In this document: positions 12,946 to 26,000 of the stretch, piece after piece
Layout: the number at the start of each line of letters is the position of its first letter
Numbering within the stretch: the stretch's first letter is position 1
Origin: Symbiodinium kawagutii
Lineage: Eukaryota > Sar > Dinophyceae > Suessiales > Symbiodiniaceae
NCBI GenBank assembly: GCA_009767595.1
Contig: VSDK01024302.1
Location: 9,090-73,089, forward strand
DNA length: 64,000 nt
Direction: 5' to 3'
Translations under genes and position numbers: made by a program
Notes under the pieces: generated by a model
Seen by the model: only the letters and a program-made list of their open reading frames with translations
Database searches by the model: none
Told to the model about the DNA's origin: nothing

Positions 12946-14120
12946 ACAAATGAAACAAACGAAAAGTAGATGAGCAGTCCATTTTACATTACACTGCACT
13001 CAAGCACCTTGAAATTTGCGGAATGTAGTTGCAGTAGCCCTTTGCAGCAAGTGTTATCCACACCTGCAGGGCGCAGGAGGCATTAGACATGTAGATTCTT
13101 TCCCTTGCAGTGGACGATCAGAGTGTCCAATCTGCACAGTGGCTGATACTAACAGATAGCAACCAAGAAGCAAGTAACTAATGATTCATCACTCACTTCG
13201 TTTGGGCTTTCCTCATCGACTTTCACCTGCGGTGGACGGTAAGTGTGTCCAACCTGCACTGGACTGTTGGTGAGCAATTGCTGATACTGACGGATAACAA
13301 GCAAGAATCAGAATAAGGAACTAATCATTCATCACTCACTTAGGTTTGGATCCCCTCATCAACTTTCGATGCCTTGCGGGACTTGGGCGTTTAATCGAAA
13401 ACCTCACGACGAATAGAGTGGGAAGCATTGGGAGCTGCACTTCCAAAAAGATCAGCAGTTCAATTGCGCACAGATGCTTTCACAGTCAAAGTGACGCAGT
13501 CGAGATGTTCTTCTCGCAGAATCCGTTGTGCTTATCGGTGGAAGAAGACTCCTTGTTGGTGGCGTGGAACTTGAAAGGGATCCATCGAGACGAATGAAGC
13601 AAACAAAAAGCAGATGACACTAGTTTGCCAATCCACTGAAGCACCTTGAAGTTTGCCGAATGCAGTTGCAGCAACCCTGAAGTGTTATCCACATCGGCAG
13701 GGTGGATGAGGCACTAATACCATATGTGGAGTCTTCCACTTGCGATAGAGGGTGAGCGTGTCCAATCTGCACGTGTGGACTGTTGACGAGCAATGGCTGA
13801 TACTGGCCGGTAACAAGCAAAGATAGGCAACCAGTGGATTCATCACTGACTTGGTTTGGCTTCAACTCACTACCTTTCCACGCCTTGCGCGACTTCAGCG
13901 TTTGGTTGAAAACCTCATGAAGAATATTGAAGAATAGGGCGGGGAAGCATTTCGAGTTGCACTTCCAAGAGGATCCACAATTCAATTGTGCACGGATTCT
14001 TTCACAGTCAAGAATAAGTAACCAATGATTCATCACTCACTTAATTTTAGATCCCCTCATGATCTGTCCATGCCTTTCGTGACTTGGGCAGTTGCTCGAA
14101 CACCTTACAAAGAATAGGGG
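12711..14120. repeat. 1.41 kb block, second copy (partner 10459-11868)
   Basis: Downstream copy of the offset-2252 duplication. The 842 bp between the copies (11869-12710) are also family A sequence in a different arrangement. Confidence 0.85.
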
Positions 14121-16156
14121 GGGAAGCATCCAGAGCTGCAATTCCACAAAGATCAGCAGTTCAATTGCGCCCGGATTCTTTCACACTCAAAGATGTTGAA
14201 AGACTGACGCAGTCGATTTTTTTTGATCTTTTTTCAGAATCCGTGCTTGAGACTCATTGATCAGGAGAGCATGCCAATCCACTAAAGCACCTTGAAGTTT
14301 GCCGAATGCAGTTGCAGCAACCCTTTGCAGGAAGTATTATCCACATCGGCAGGGTGGATGAGGCACTAGTGCGATGTGTGGGTGCTTTTACTTGCGATGG
14401 AGGATCAGTGTGTCCAATCTGCACGCGTGTCCAATCTGCACTGGACTGTTGACGAGCAATTGCTGATACTGACGGATAACAAGCAAAAATAGGGAACTAA
14501 TGGATTCATCACTCACTGGTTTGGCTTCCGCTCACTACCTTTCCACGCTTTGCGCGACTTGGGCTTTTGATCGAAAACATCATGAAGAATATTGAAGAAT
14601 AGGGCGGGGAAGCGTTTGGAGCTGCATTTCAAAGAGGATCAAACGTTCAATCCCGCGTTGATCTTTGTACAGTCAAGAAAAGTAACTAGTCTTTTATCAC
14701 CCGCTTTGCCTGGGATCCCCTCATCGACTTTCGATGTCTTGTGCGACTTGGGCCGACTTGGCAAAAAGTAAACAAGCAAGAAGTCAATAACTAATGGTCC
14801 ATCACTCACTTGGTTTGGGATCCCCTCATTGCTTGTCCATGCCTTTTGCGACTTGGGCATTTGCTCGAAAACCTCACGAAGAATAGGGCGGGAAGCATTC
14901 AGAGCTGCAATTCCAAAAGGATCAACAGGTCAAATGTGCACGGACCATGGTCAAAGATGGTGAAAGGTTGACGCACAGGAGATGTTTTCGTGCAGAGTCC
15001 GTGCTTGTTGATGGACGTTCTAAGACTCCTTGTTGGTGGCGCGAAACTTAAAAGGGATGAACTGAGACGAATGAAACAAACGAAAAGTAGATGAGCAGTC
15101 CGCTTTACATTAATTACACTGCACTGAAGCACCTTGAAGTTTGCGGACTGCAGTTGCAGCAACCCTGTGCAGCCAGTGTTATCCACTGCAGCAAGATATA
15201 TGAGGCACTAGTAAGAATCGATGGATTCTTTCACTTGCGGTGCAGGATCAGTGCGTCCAATCTGCAAGCGTGTCCAATCTGCACTGGCCAGTTGATGAAC
15301 AATGGCTGATGCTTACAGAGAACAAGCAAGAAAAAGTAACTAATGGATTCATCACTCACTTGATTTGGCTTCCGCTACTACCTTTCCACGCCTTGCGCGG
15401 CTTGAGCGTTTGATTGAAAACCTCATGAAGAGTCGGGCGGGAAGCATTTGGAGCTGCACTTCCAAGAGGATCAACAGTTCAATTGCGCGTTGCTCGCTGT
15501 AGAGTCAAGAATAAGTATAAGTATCCAATGATTCATCGCTCGCTTGGTTTGGGATCCCCTCATTCTCTGTCCATGCCTTTTGCGACTTGGGCATTTGTTC
15601 GAACACCTCACAAAGAATAGAGCGGGAAGCATTCGGAGCTGCACTTCCAAGAGGGTCAACAGTTCATTTGTGCACGGATTCTTTCACACTCAAAGATGGT
15701 GAAAGACTTACGCAGTCGAGATTTCTTTCTCTTTTTTCAGAATCTGTGCTTGAGACTCATTTATCTCCCCTTGTTGGTGGCGTAGGACTCAAAAGGGATC
15801 AACTGAGAGAAAGGAAACAAACAAAAAAAAGCAGATAAGAAGAGCATGCCAAGGGGATCAAAACATCAATTGCACGTTGATCTTTGCAGAGTCAAGAATA
15901 AGAAACCAATGATTTATCACTCATTTAGTTTTAGATCTGTCCATTTGCTCGAAAACCTCACAAGAAAAGGGCGGGAAGCACTCAGAGCTAGACATTGCGC
16001 ACGGATCACAGTCAAAGATGGTGAAAGACTTATGCAGTCGAGATTTCTTTCTCTTTTTTCAGAATCTGTGCTTGAGACTCGTTGATCTCCCCTTGTTGGT
16101 GGCGTAGAACTCAAAAGGGATCCACCAAGAAAAATGAAACAAACAAAAAGAAGATG

Positions 16157-17018
16157 AGCAGAGGATTTTACATTCCAATGCACTGAAGCACCTTCAAATT
16201 TGCAGAATGTAGTTGCAGTGACCCTTTGCAGCAAGTGTTATCCACACCTGCAGGGTGCAGGAGGCACCATACATGTGGATTCTTTCCCTTGCAGTGGACG
16301 ATCAGAGTGTCCAATCTGCACAATGGCTGATACTGACGGATAACAACCAAGAAGCAAGTAACCAATGATTCATCACTCACTTGGTTTGGGATCCCCTCAT
16401 CATCTCTCCATGCCTTTTGTGCCATGTCTTATGCGACTTTGGCGTTTGCTGGAAAACCTCATGAAGGATAGAGTGGGAAGCATTGGGAGCTGCACTTCGA
16501 AAAGGACCAACAGTTCAATGGCGCACGGGCTGGTTCACTGTCAAAGCTGGTGAAAGACTGATGCGGTTGCCTGCTTGTGAATGGCAGAACACTCCTAGTT
16601 GGTGGCGTGAAACTGACAAGGGATCCAGCGTGACCAATGAAACAACCTAAGAGCAGATAAGCAGAGAATGTCACATGCGAATCCACTGAAGCACCTTGAA
16701 GTTTGCGGAATGCACTCGCAGCAACCTTTTGCAGGAAGTGTTGTCCACACCGGCAGGGTGGATGAGGCAATAGTGCAACATGCAGATTCTTTCACTTGTG
16801 GTGGAGGGTGAGTGTGTCCAATCTGCACTGGACTGTTGATGAGCAATGGCTAATACTTTGGGATAACAAGCAAGAATAAGCAACTAAGGATTCATCACTC
16901 ACTTGGTTTGGGATCCCCTCAGTGCCTCCATGCCTTTTGCGACTTGGGCATTTGCTGAAAAACCTCATGAAAAATATAGGGGGAAGCATTCGGAGCTGTA
17001 CTTCCAAGAGGATGAACA
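16157..17018. repeat. 0.86 kb block duplicated at offset 1713 bp (partner 17870-18731)
   Basis: Frames at 16168, 16365, 16459, 16595, 16671 and 16792 recur 1713 bp downstream (17881, 18078, 18172, 18308, 18384 and 18505) with near-identical translation. The copies diverge after CCAAGAGGAT.AAC.GTTCA at about 17018/18731. Confidence 0.85.
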
Positions 17019-17869
17019 GTTCAGTTGCGCACCGATTCTTTAGCAGTCAAGAATAAGTATCCAATGATTCATCACTCACTTAGTTTTAGATCCCCTCTGC
17101 ATCCATGCCCTTGGCGATTTGGGCCGACTTGGGCATTTGCTCGAAAACCTCACGAAGAATAGGGCGGGAAGCATTCAGAGCTGCAATTCCAAAAGGATCA
17201 ACAGTTCAATTGTGCACGGATCATGGTCAAAGATGGTGAAGGTTGACGCACAGGAGATGTTTTCTTGCAGAGTCCGTGCTTGTTGATGGACGTTCTAAGA
17301 CTCCTTGTTGGTGGACTGAAACTTAAAGGGGATCCACCAAGAAAAATGAAACAAACGAAAAGTAGATGAGCAGAGCATTTTCCATTCCAGTGCCCTGAAG
17401 CACCTTGAAGTTTGCGGAATGTACTTAGTTGCAGTGACCCTTTGCAGCAAGTGTTATCCACACCTGCAGGGTGCAGGAGGCACTAGACATGTAGATTCTT
17501 TCCGTATCGGTGGACGAGCAGAGTGTCTAATCTGCACAGTGGCTGATACTGACGGATAACAACCCAGAAGCAAGTAACTAATGATTCATCACTCACTTCA
17601 TTTGGGTTTCCCTCATCGACTTTTGATGCCTTTTGCGAATCCAGCGTTCGCTGGAAAACCTCATGAAAAATGGGATGGGAAGCATTTGGAGCCGCACTTC
17701 GAAGAGGATCAACAGTTCGACTGGCACGGATCACAGTCAACGATAGTAAAAAATTGACGCATGTTCTGCTTGCAGAATCCGTGCTTGCTGATGGAAGAAG
17801 ACTCCATGTTGGTGGCGAGGAACTTAATTGGGATCCACTGAGACAAAGAAAACAAACGAAAAGCAGATG

Positions 17870-18731
17870 AGCAGGGCATTTTACATTCCAATGCACTGAA
17901 GCTCCTTCAAATTTGCAGAATGTAGTTGCAGTGACCCTTTGCAGCAAGTGTCATCCACACCTGCAGGGTGCAGGAGGCACCATACATGTGGATTCTTTCC
18001 CTTGCAGTGGACGATCAGAGTGTCCAATCTGCACAATGGCTGATACTGACGGATAACAACCAAGAAGCAAGTAACCAATGATTCATCACTCACTTGGTTT
18101 GGGATCCCCTCATCATCTCTCCGTGCCTTTTGTGCCATGTCTTATGCGACTTTGGCGTTTGCTGGAAAACCTCATGAAGGATAGAGTGGGAAGCATTGGG
18201 AGCTGCACTTCGAAGAGGACCAACAGTTCAATGGCGCACGGGCTGGTTCACTGTCAAAGCTGGTGAAAGACTGATGCGGTTGCCTGCTTGTGAACGGCAG
18301 AACACTCCTAGTTGGTGGCGTGAAACTGACAAGGGATCCAGCGTGACCAATGAAACAACCTAAGAGCAGATAAGCAGAGAATGTCACATGCGAATCCACT
18401 GAAGCACCTTGAAGTTTGCGGAATGCACTCGCAGCAACCTTTTGCAGGAAGTGTTGTCCACACCGGCAGGGTGGATGAGGCAATAGTGCAACATGCAGAT
18501 TCTTTCACTTGTGGTGGAGGGTGAGTGTGTCCAATCTGCACTGGACTGTTGATGAGCAATGGCTAATACTTTGGGATAACAAGCAAGAATAAGCAACTAA
18601 GGATTCATCACTCACTTGGTTTGGGATCCCCTCAGTGCCTCCATGCCTTTTGCGACTTGGGCATTTGCTGAAAAACCTCATGAAGAATATAGGAGGAAGC
18701 ATTCGGAGCTGTACTTCCAAGAGGATCAACT
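17870..18731. repeat. 0.86 kb block, second copy (partner 16157-17018)
   Basis: Downstream copy of the offset-1713 duplication. Substitutions are few, for example CTCCTTCAAATTT against CACCTTCAAATTT near 17897/16184. Confidence 0.85.
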
Positions 18732-19319
18732 GTTCAAAAATGCGCACGGATTCTTTCACAGTCAAAGATGGAGACAGACTGACGCAGTTGCGATGTTTGT
18801 CTTTCAGAATCCGTGTTTGAGACCCCTTGATTTCCTTGTCGGTGGCGTGAAACTTAAAGGGATCCACTGAGACAAAGGAAACAGACAAAAAAGCAGGTGA
18901 GAAGAGCATGCCAAGCCACTGAAGCACCTTGAAGTTTGCGGACTGCAGTTGCAGCAACCCTTTGCAGCCAGTGTTATCCACTGCAGCAGGATATATGAGG
19001 CACTAGTAAGAACCGTTGGATTCTTTCACTTGCGGTGCAGGATCAGTGCGTCCAATCTGCAAGCGTGTCCAATCTGCACTGGCCAGTTGATGAACAATGG
19101 CTGATACTTACTGAGAACAAGCAAGAAAAAGTAACTAATGGACTCATCACTCACTTGATTTGGCTTCCGCTGCTACCTTTCCACGTCTTGCACGGCTTGA
19201 GCGTTTGATTGAAAACCTCATGAAGAGTAGGGCGGGAAGCATTTGGAGCTGCACTTCCAAGAGGATCAACAGTTCAATTGCGCGTTGATCGCTGTAGAGT
19301 CAAGAATAAGTATCCAATG

Positions 19320-20300
19320 ATTCATCACTCGCTTGCTTTGGGATCCCCTCATTATCTGTCCATGCCTTTTGCGACTTGGGCATTTGCTCGAACACCTCAC
19401 AAAGAATAGAGCGGGAAGCATTCGGAGCTGCACTTCCAAGAGGGTCAGCAGTTCATTTGTGCACGGATTCTTTCACACTCAAAGATGGTGAACGACTTAC
19501 GCAGTCGAGATTTCTTTCTCTTTTTTCAGAATCTGTGCTTGAGACTCGTTGATCTCCCCTTGTTGGTGGCGTAGGACTCAAAAGGGATCAACTGAGACAA
19601 AGGAAACAAACAAAAAAAAGCAGATAAGAAGAGCATGCCAAGGGGATCAACACATCAATGGCACGTTGATCTTTGCAGAGTCAAGAATAAGAAACCAATG
19701 ATTTATCACTCATTTAGTTTTAGATCCCCTCATTATCTGTCCATGCCTTTTGCGACTTGGGCATTTGCTCGAACACCTCACAAAGAATAGAGCGGGAAGC
19801 ATTCGGAGCTGCACTTCCAAGAGGGTCAGCAGTTCATTTGTGCACGGATTCTTTCACACTCAAAGATGGTGAAAGACTTATGCAGTCGAGATTTCTTTCT
19901 CTTTTTTCAGAATCCGTGCTTGAGACTCATTTATCTCCCCTTGTTGGTGGCGTAGGACTCAAAAGGGATCAACTGAGACAAAGGAAACAAACAAAAAATC
20001 AGATAAGAAGAGCATGCCAAAGGGATCAACACATCAATGGCACGTTAATCTTTGCAGAGTCAAGAATAAGAAACCAATGATTTATCACTCATTTAGTTTT
20101 AGATCCCCTCATTATCTGTCCATGCCTTTTGCGACTTGGGCATTTGCTCGAACACCTCACAAAGAATAGAGCGGGAAGCATTCGGAGCTGCACTTCCAAG
20201 AGGGTCAGCAGTTCATTTGTGCACGGATTCTTTCACACTCAAAGATGGTGAACGACTTACGCAGTCGAGATTTCTTTCTCTTTTTTCAGAATCTGTGCGG
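19320..20300. repeat. 379-bp short tandem units (variant of family A)
   Basis: The segment AGAGCGGGAAGCATTCGGAG to TTCTCTTTTTTCAGAATC is repeated at about 19408, 19790 and 20169, roughly 379 bp apart. A further copy sits at about 15620. The units are internally deleted family A. The third copy ends at 20298, where the sequence switches abruptly into family B (GTCGTACTTTGCTGAACCC). Confidence 0.8.
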
Positions 20301-23300
20301 TCGTACTTTGCTGAACCCATGTGTTTTGGAATCTTCAAAATGTCAGCAGTTGGCGGCTGAGTCTCGGACTTACCATGGCCGACTTATTCGTTTGGTGGAA
20401 TTGCTTTCAGAAAGAGAGTTTTCTTCGCCCACCAAAAGGAACAGTTTTGTGACAAGAAGCGTAGTCTCCTGAACCTTCTATCGATACACAAAAAGCTTTA
20501 CAATTCCCTGAAAAACATGCATCTGGATGTTGGCATGCCCAGTCATAGTCCCTTAAGCAGCAGAGAATGCAGGCGTTTAGCTGCGTAGGAGTGAGAATGA
20601 GAACCCAATGGACACGATCTGAATATACCACCAAATCAATCAGGCAACGTCTTGTAGACATTTGCGAAATCCCGCTTCTTACACTTTCTGCATTTGTGCC
20701 CATTTGCAAATCACAGTCGACAAACAAAGTATAAAGCCTAGACCTCCTGGAAGAATTCGGGAGACATGTCAGCAGTTGTCGGCTGAGTCTCTGACTCACC
20801 AAGTCCGACTTATTCGTTTTGGTGGAATTGCTTTCAGAAAGAGAGTTTTCTTCGCCCACCAAAAGGAACAGTTCTGTGACAAGATGCACAGTCTCTTGAA
20901 ACTTCCATGGATTAACAAAGAAGTGCTACAATTCCCCAAAGATCACATCTGTGGATGTTGACATGCTTAGTTTGCGGAGAGTGCAGGCGTTTAGCTGCAT
21001 AGGAGTGAGAATGAGAACCCAATGGACAAGATCTGAATATACCACCAAATCAATCAGGCAACGTCTTGTAGGCATTTGCGAAATCCCGCTACTGACACTT
21101 TCTGCATTTGTGCCCATTTGCGAATCACAGTCGACAAGCCAAGTATAAAGCCTAGACCTCCTGGAAGAATTCGGGAGACGTGTCAGCTGTTGTCGGCTGA
21201 GACTCTGACTCACCAAGTCCAACTTCTTCGTTTTGGTGGAATTGCTTTCAGAAAGAGAGTTTTCTTCGCCCACCAAAAGGAACATAAGGAACAGTTTTGT
21301 GACAAGAAGCGTAGTCTCCTGAACCTTCTATCGATACACAATGAAGTTCTACAATTCACCACAGACCCCGCTTCTGCTTGTTGGAATGCCCAGTCATAGT
21401 CCCTTAAGCAGCAGAGAGTGCAGGCGTTTAGCTGCGTAGGAGTGAGAATGAGAACCCAATGGACAAGATCTGAATATACCACCAAATCAATCAGGCAATG
21501 TCTTGTAGGCATTTGCGAACCCCTGTTTCTTACACTTTCTGCATTTGTGCCCATTTGCGAATCACAGTCGACAAGCCAAGTATAAAGCCTAGACCTCCTG
21601 GAAGAATTCAGGAGACGTGTCAGCTGTTGTCGGCTGAGACTCTGGGAAGCAATTGTGCAAAAATTCTTTCACTGTCAAATATGGTGGGAGACTGAAGCCA
21701 TCCCGATTTTTGGTTTGAATCCATGCTTGTTGATGGACATTCTAAGACTGCTTGTTGGCGGCGTGAAACTTCAAAGGGATCCACTGAGCTAAATGAAACA
21801 AACGAAAAGTAGATGAGCGGAGAATGTCATATGGCAATGTACTGAAGCACCTTGAAGCTTGTGGACCGCAGTTGCTGCAACCTTTTGCAGGAAGTGTTGT
21901 CCACACCGGAAGGGTGTATGAGGTGCTAGACATGGACTTATTTACTTGCGGTGGACTATCATTGTGTCCAATCTGCACTGGACTGTTGATGAGCAATGGC
22001 ACTGACGGATAACAACCAAGAATGAGTAACTAATCTTTCATCGCTCGCTTGGTTTGGGATTCCCTCAGTACCTTTCCATGCCTTTCGTGACTTGAGCGTT
22101 TGCTGGAAAACCTCGCGAAGAATAGGGTGGGAAGCATTGGGAGCTGCACTTCGAAGAGGATCAACAGTTAAATTGTGCACGGATTCTTCTCAAGAACATG
22201 CATCAATAGACGTTACTGACTGTCAACTCACCATTATTAACCATTGGCATCCATTTGCGAAGATTTCCAGAGAAACCGAAGCGGAAGCCACCAGACGAAT
22301 GAAACAAACGAAAAGCAGATGAGCAGATCATGTCCCATGCTGATGCACTGAAGCACCTGGAAGTTTGCGGAATGCAGTTGCAGCAACCCTTTGCAGCTCG
22401 AGCTGATTAAGCACCTGGAAGTTTGCGGAATGCAGTTGCAGCAACCCTTTGCAGCTCGAGCTGATTGGGGGATGCAGCTGTGGTGCGCCCAGTGTGGTCC
22501 CAGACCGCTGGTGCATGTCGTAGTTGGCTGAACCCATGTGTTTTGGAATCTTCAACATGTCAGCAGTTGTGGGCCATGTCTCGGACTTACCATGTCCGAC
22601 TTATTCGTTTGGTGGAATTACAATCGATCAGACAATATTTTTTAGCAAAGACAATCACCAAAGAACACACATATGGATGTTAGCATGCCCAAACATAATC
22701 CCTCAAGCAGCGGAGAGTGCAGACGTTTAGCTGCGCAGGAGTGAGAATGAGAATCTAATGGACACACCCATTTTGCGGGTAACAAATGGCATCAAAATCC
22801 CATTTCTTACACTTTCTGCATTTGTGCCCATTTGAAAATCACAGTCAACAAGCCAAGTATAAAGCCAAGACTTCCTGGAAGAACTCGGGCGACATGTCAG
22901 CAGTTGTCGAGTCTCTGACTTACCAAGTCCGACTTATTCGTTTTGGTGGAATTGCTTGCAGAAAGGGAGTCTTTTTCGCCGGCCCCAGGGAACGGTTTTG
23001 TTACAACAAGCGTAGTATCCTGCCCCTTCTATCGATACACAGATACAGAGAGAATTGGTACAATTCACCAAAGCACCCGCATCTGGTTGTTGGCATCCCG
23101 AGTCATAGTCCCTTAGGCAGCAGAGAGTGCAGGCGTTTAGCTGCGTAGGAGTGAGAATGAGAACCCAATGGACAAGATCTGAATATACCACCAAATCAAT
23201 CACGCAACGTCTTATGGGCATTTGCAAAATCCCGTTTCTTACACTTTCTGCATTTGTGCCCATTTGCGAATCACAGTGGACAAGCCAAGTATAAAGCCTA

Positions 23301-23336
23301 GACCTCCTGGAATTCGGGCGACATGTCAGCAGTGGT

Positions 23337-26000
23337 CGGCTGAGACTCTGGGAAGCAATTGTGCAAAAATTCTTTCACAGCCAAAACTGGTGAAAGACTG
23401 AAGCCATCGCGATTCTTTCCATTTAGAATCCATGCTTGTTGATGGACATCCTAAGACTGCTTGTCGGTGGCCTGGAACTGGCAAGGGATCCGCCGCGACA
23501 AATGAGACAAAGTAACGGCAGATGAACAGCAAAGCTCACATGGCCATGCACTGAAGCACCTCAAAGCTTGTGGACTGCAGTTGCTGCAACCTTTTGCAGG
23601 AAGTGTTATCCACACCGGAAGGGTGGATGAGGTGCTAGACATGGACTTTTTTACTTGCGGTGGACGATCATTGTGTCCAATCTGCACTGGACTGTTGATG
23701 AGCAATGGCACTGACGGATGCCAACCAAGAATGAGTAACTAATTTTTTATCGCTCGCTTGGTTTGGGATTCCCTCAGTACCTTTCTATGCCTTTCGTGAC
23801 TTGAGCGTTTGCTGGAAAACCTCACGAAGAATAGGGTGGGAAGCATTGGGAGCTGCGCTTCCAAGAGGATCACCCGTTAAATTGTGCACGGATTCTTCTC
23901 AAGAACATGCATCAATAGACGTTACTGACTGTCAACTCACCATTATTAACCATTGGCATCCATTTGCGAAGATTTCCAGAGAAAATTTCCAGAGAAACCG
24001 AAGCGGATGCCACCAGACAAATGAAACAAACGAAAAGCAGATGAGCAGATCATGTCCCATGCTAATGCACTGAAGCACCTGGAAGTTTGTGGAATGCAGT
24101 TGCAGCAACCCTTTGCAGCTCGAGCTGATTGGGGGGTGCAGCTGTGGTGCACCGGGTGTGGTCGCAGACCGGCAAGAAGCGTAGTCTCCTGAACCATTGA
24201 TACAAAAAGAGTTTTACAATTCCCTGAAAAACATACATCTGGATGTTGGCATGCCCAGTCATAATCCCTTAAGCAGCAGAGAGTGCTGGCGTATAGCTGC
24301 GTAGGAGTGAGAATGAGAACCCAATGGACAAGATCTGAATATACCACCAAATCAATCACGCAACGTCTTATGGGCATTTGCAAAATCCCGTTTCTTACAC
24401 TTTCTGCATTTGTGCCCATTTGCGAATCACAGTGGACAAGCCAAGTATAAAGCCTAGACCTCCTGGAAGAATTCGGGCGACATGTCAGCAGTGGTCGGCT
24501 GAGACTCTGGGAAGCAATTGTGCAAAAATTCTTTCACAGCCAAAACTGGTGAAAGACTGAAGCCATCGCGATTCTTTCCATTTAGAATCCATGCTTGTTG
24601 ATGGACATCCTAAGACTGCTTGTCGGTGGCCTGGAACTGGCAAGGGATCCGCCGCGACAAATGAGACAAAGTAACGGCAGATGAACAGCAAAACTCACAT
24701 GGCCATGCACTGAAGCACCTCAAAGCTTGTGGACTGCAGTTGCTGCAACCTTTTGCAGGAAGTGTTATCCACACCGGAAGGGTGGATGAGGTGCTAGACA
24801 TGGACTTTTTTACTTGCGGTGGACGATCATTGTGTCCAATCTGCACTGGACTGTTGATGAGCAATGGCACTGACGGATGCCAACCAAGAATGAGCAACTA
24901 ATTTTTTATCGCTCGCTTGGTTTAGGATTCCCTCAGTACCTTTCTATGCCTTTCGTGACTTGAGCGTTTGCTGGAAAACCTCACGAAGAATAGGGTGGGA
25001 AGCATTGGGAGCNNNNNNNNNNNNNNNNNNNNNNNNNNNNNNNNNNNNNNNNNNNNNNNNNNNNNNNNNNNNNNNNNNNNNNNNNNNNNNNNNNNNNNNN
25101 NNNNNNNNNNNNNNNNNNNNNNNNNNNNNNNNNNNNNNNNNNNNNNNNNNNNNNNNNNNNNNNNNNNNNNNNNNNNNNNNNNNNNNNNNNNNNNNNNNNN
25201 NNNNNNNNNNNNNNNNNNNNNNNNNNNNNNNNNNNNNNNNNNNNNNNNNNNNNNNNNNNNNNNNNNNNNNNNNNNNNNGAATTCGGGCGACATGTCAGCA
25301 GTGGTCGGCTGAGACTCTGGGAAGCAATTGTGCAAAAATTCTTTCACAGCCAAAACTGGTGAAAGACTGAAGCCATCGCGATTCTTTCCATTTAGAATCC
25401 ATGCTTGTTGATGGACATCCTAAGACTGCTTGTCGGTGGCCTGGAACTGGCAAGGGATCCGCCGCGACAAATGAGACAAAGTAACGGCAGATGAACAGCA
25501 AAACTCACATCGCCATGCACTGAAGCACCTCAAAGCTTGTGGACTGCAGTTGCTGCAACCTTTTGCAGGAAGTGTTATCCACACCGGAAGGGTGGATGAG
25601 GTGCTAGACATGGACTTTTTTACTTGCGGTGGACGATCATTGTGTCCAATCTGCACTGGACTGTTGATGAGCAATGGCACTGACGGATGCCAACCAAGAA
25701 TGAGCAACTAATTTTTTATCGCTCGCTTGGTTTAGGATTCCCTCAGTACCTTTCTATGCCTTTCGTGACTTGAGCGTTTGCTGGAAAACCTCACGAAGAA
25801 TAGGGTGGGAAGCATTGGGAGCTGCGCTTCCAAAGGATCACCCGTTAAATTGTGCACGGATTCTTCTCAAGAACATGCATCAATAGACGTTACTGACTGT
25901 CAACTCACCATTATTAACCATTGGCATCCATTTGCGAAGATTTCCAGAGAAACCGAAGCGGAAGCCACCAGACGAATGAAACAAACGAAAAGCAGATGAG
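23337..26000. repeat. Composite A+B higher-order repeat, about 1159 bp
   Basis: The GGAAGCAATTGTGCAAAAAT word recurs at 23351, 24510 and 25320. The first interval (1159 bp) holds one A-type and one B-type piece. Minus frames of 68 codons (23326, 24485, 25295) are identical in translation, and the 95-codon ones (24610, 25420) nearly so. The third interval is only 810 bp because it contains the N run 25013-25278. Confidence 0.8.
25013..25278. other. Assembly gap (266 N)
   Basis: Run of N within the composite A+B repeat. The left flank ends at AGCATTGGGAGC and the right flank starts at GAATTCGGGCGA. The same two flanks in the preceding copy (23853 and 24469) are separated by 615 bp, so the gap may be undersized. 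Confidence 0.99.

Noticed and set aside
24922-25370. Apparent frames of 114-143 codons across 25.0-25.3 kb
   Set aside because: Produced by the 266-N gap.
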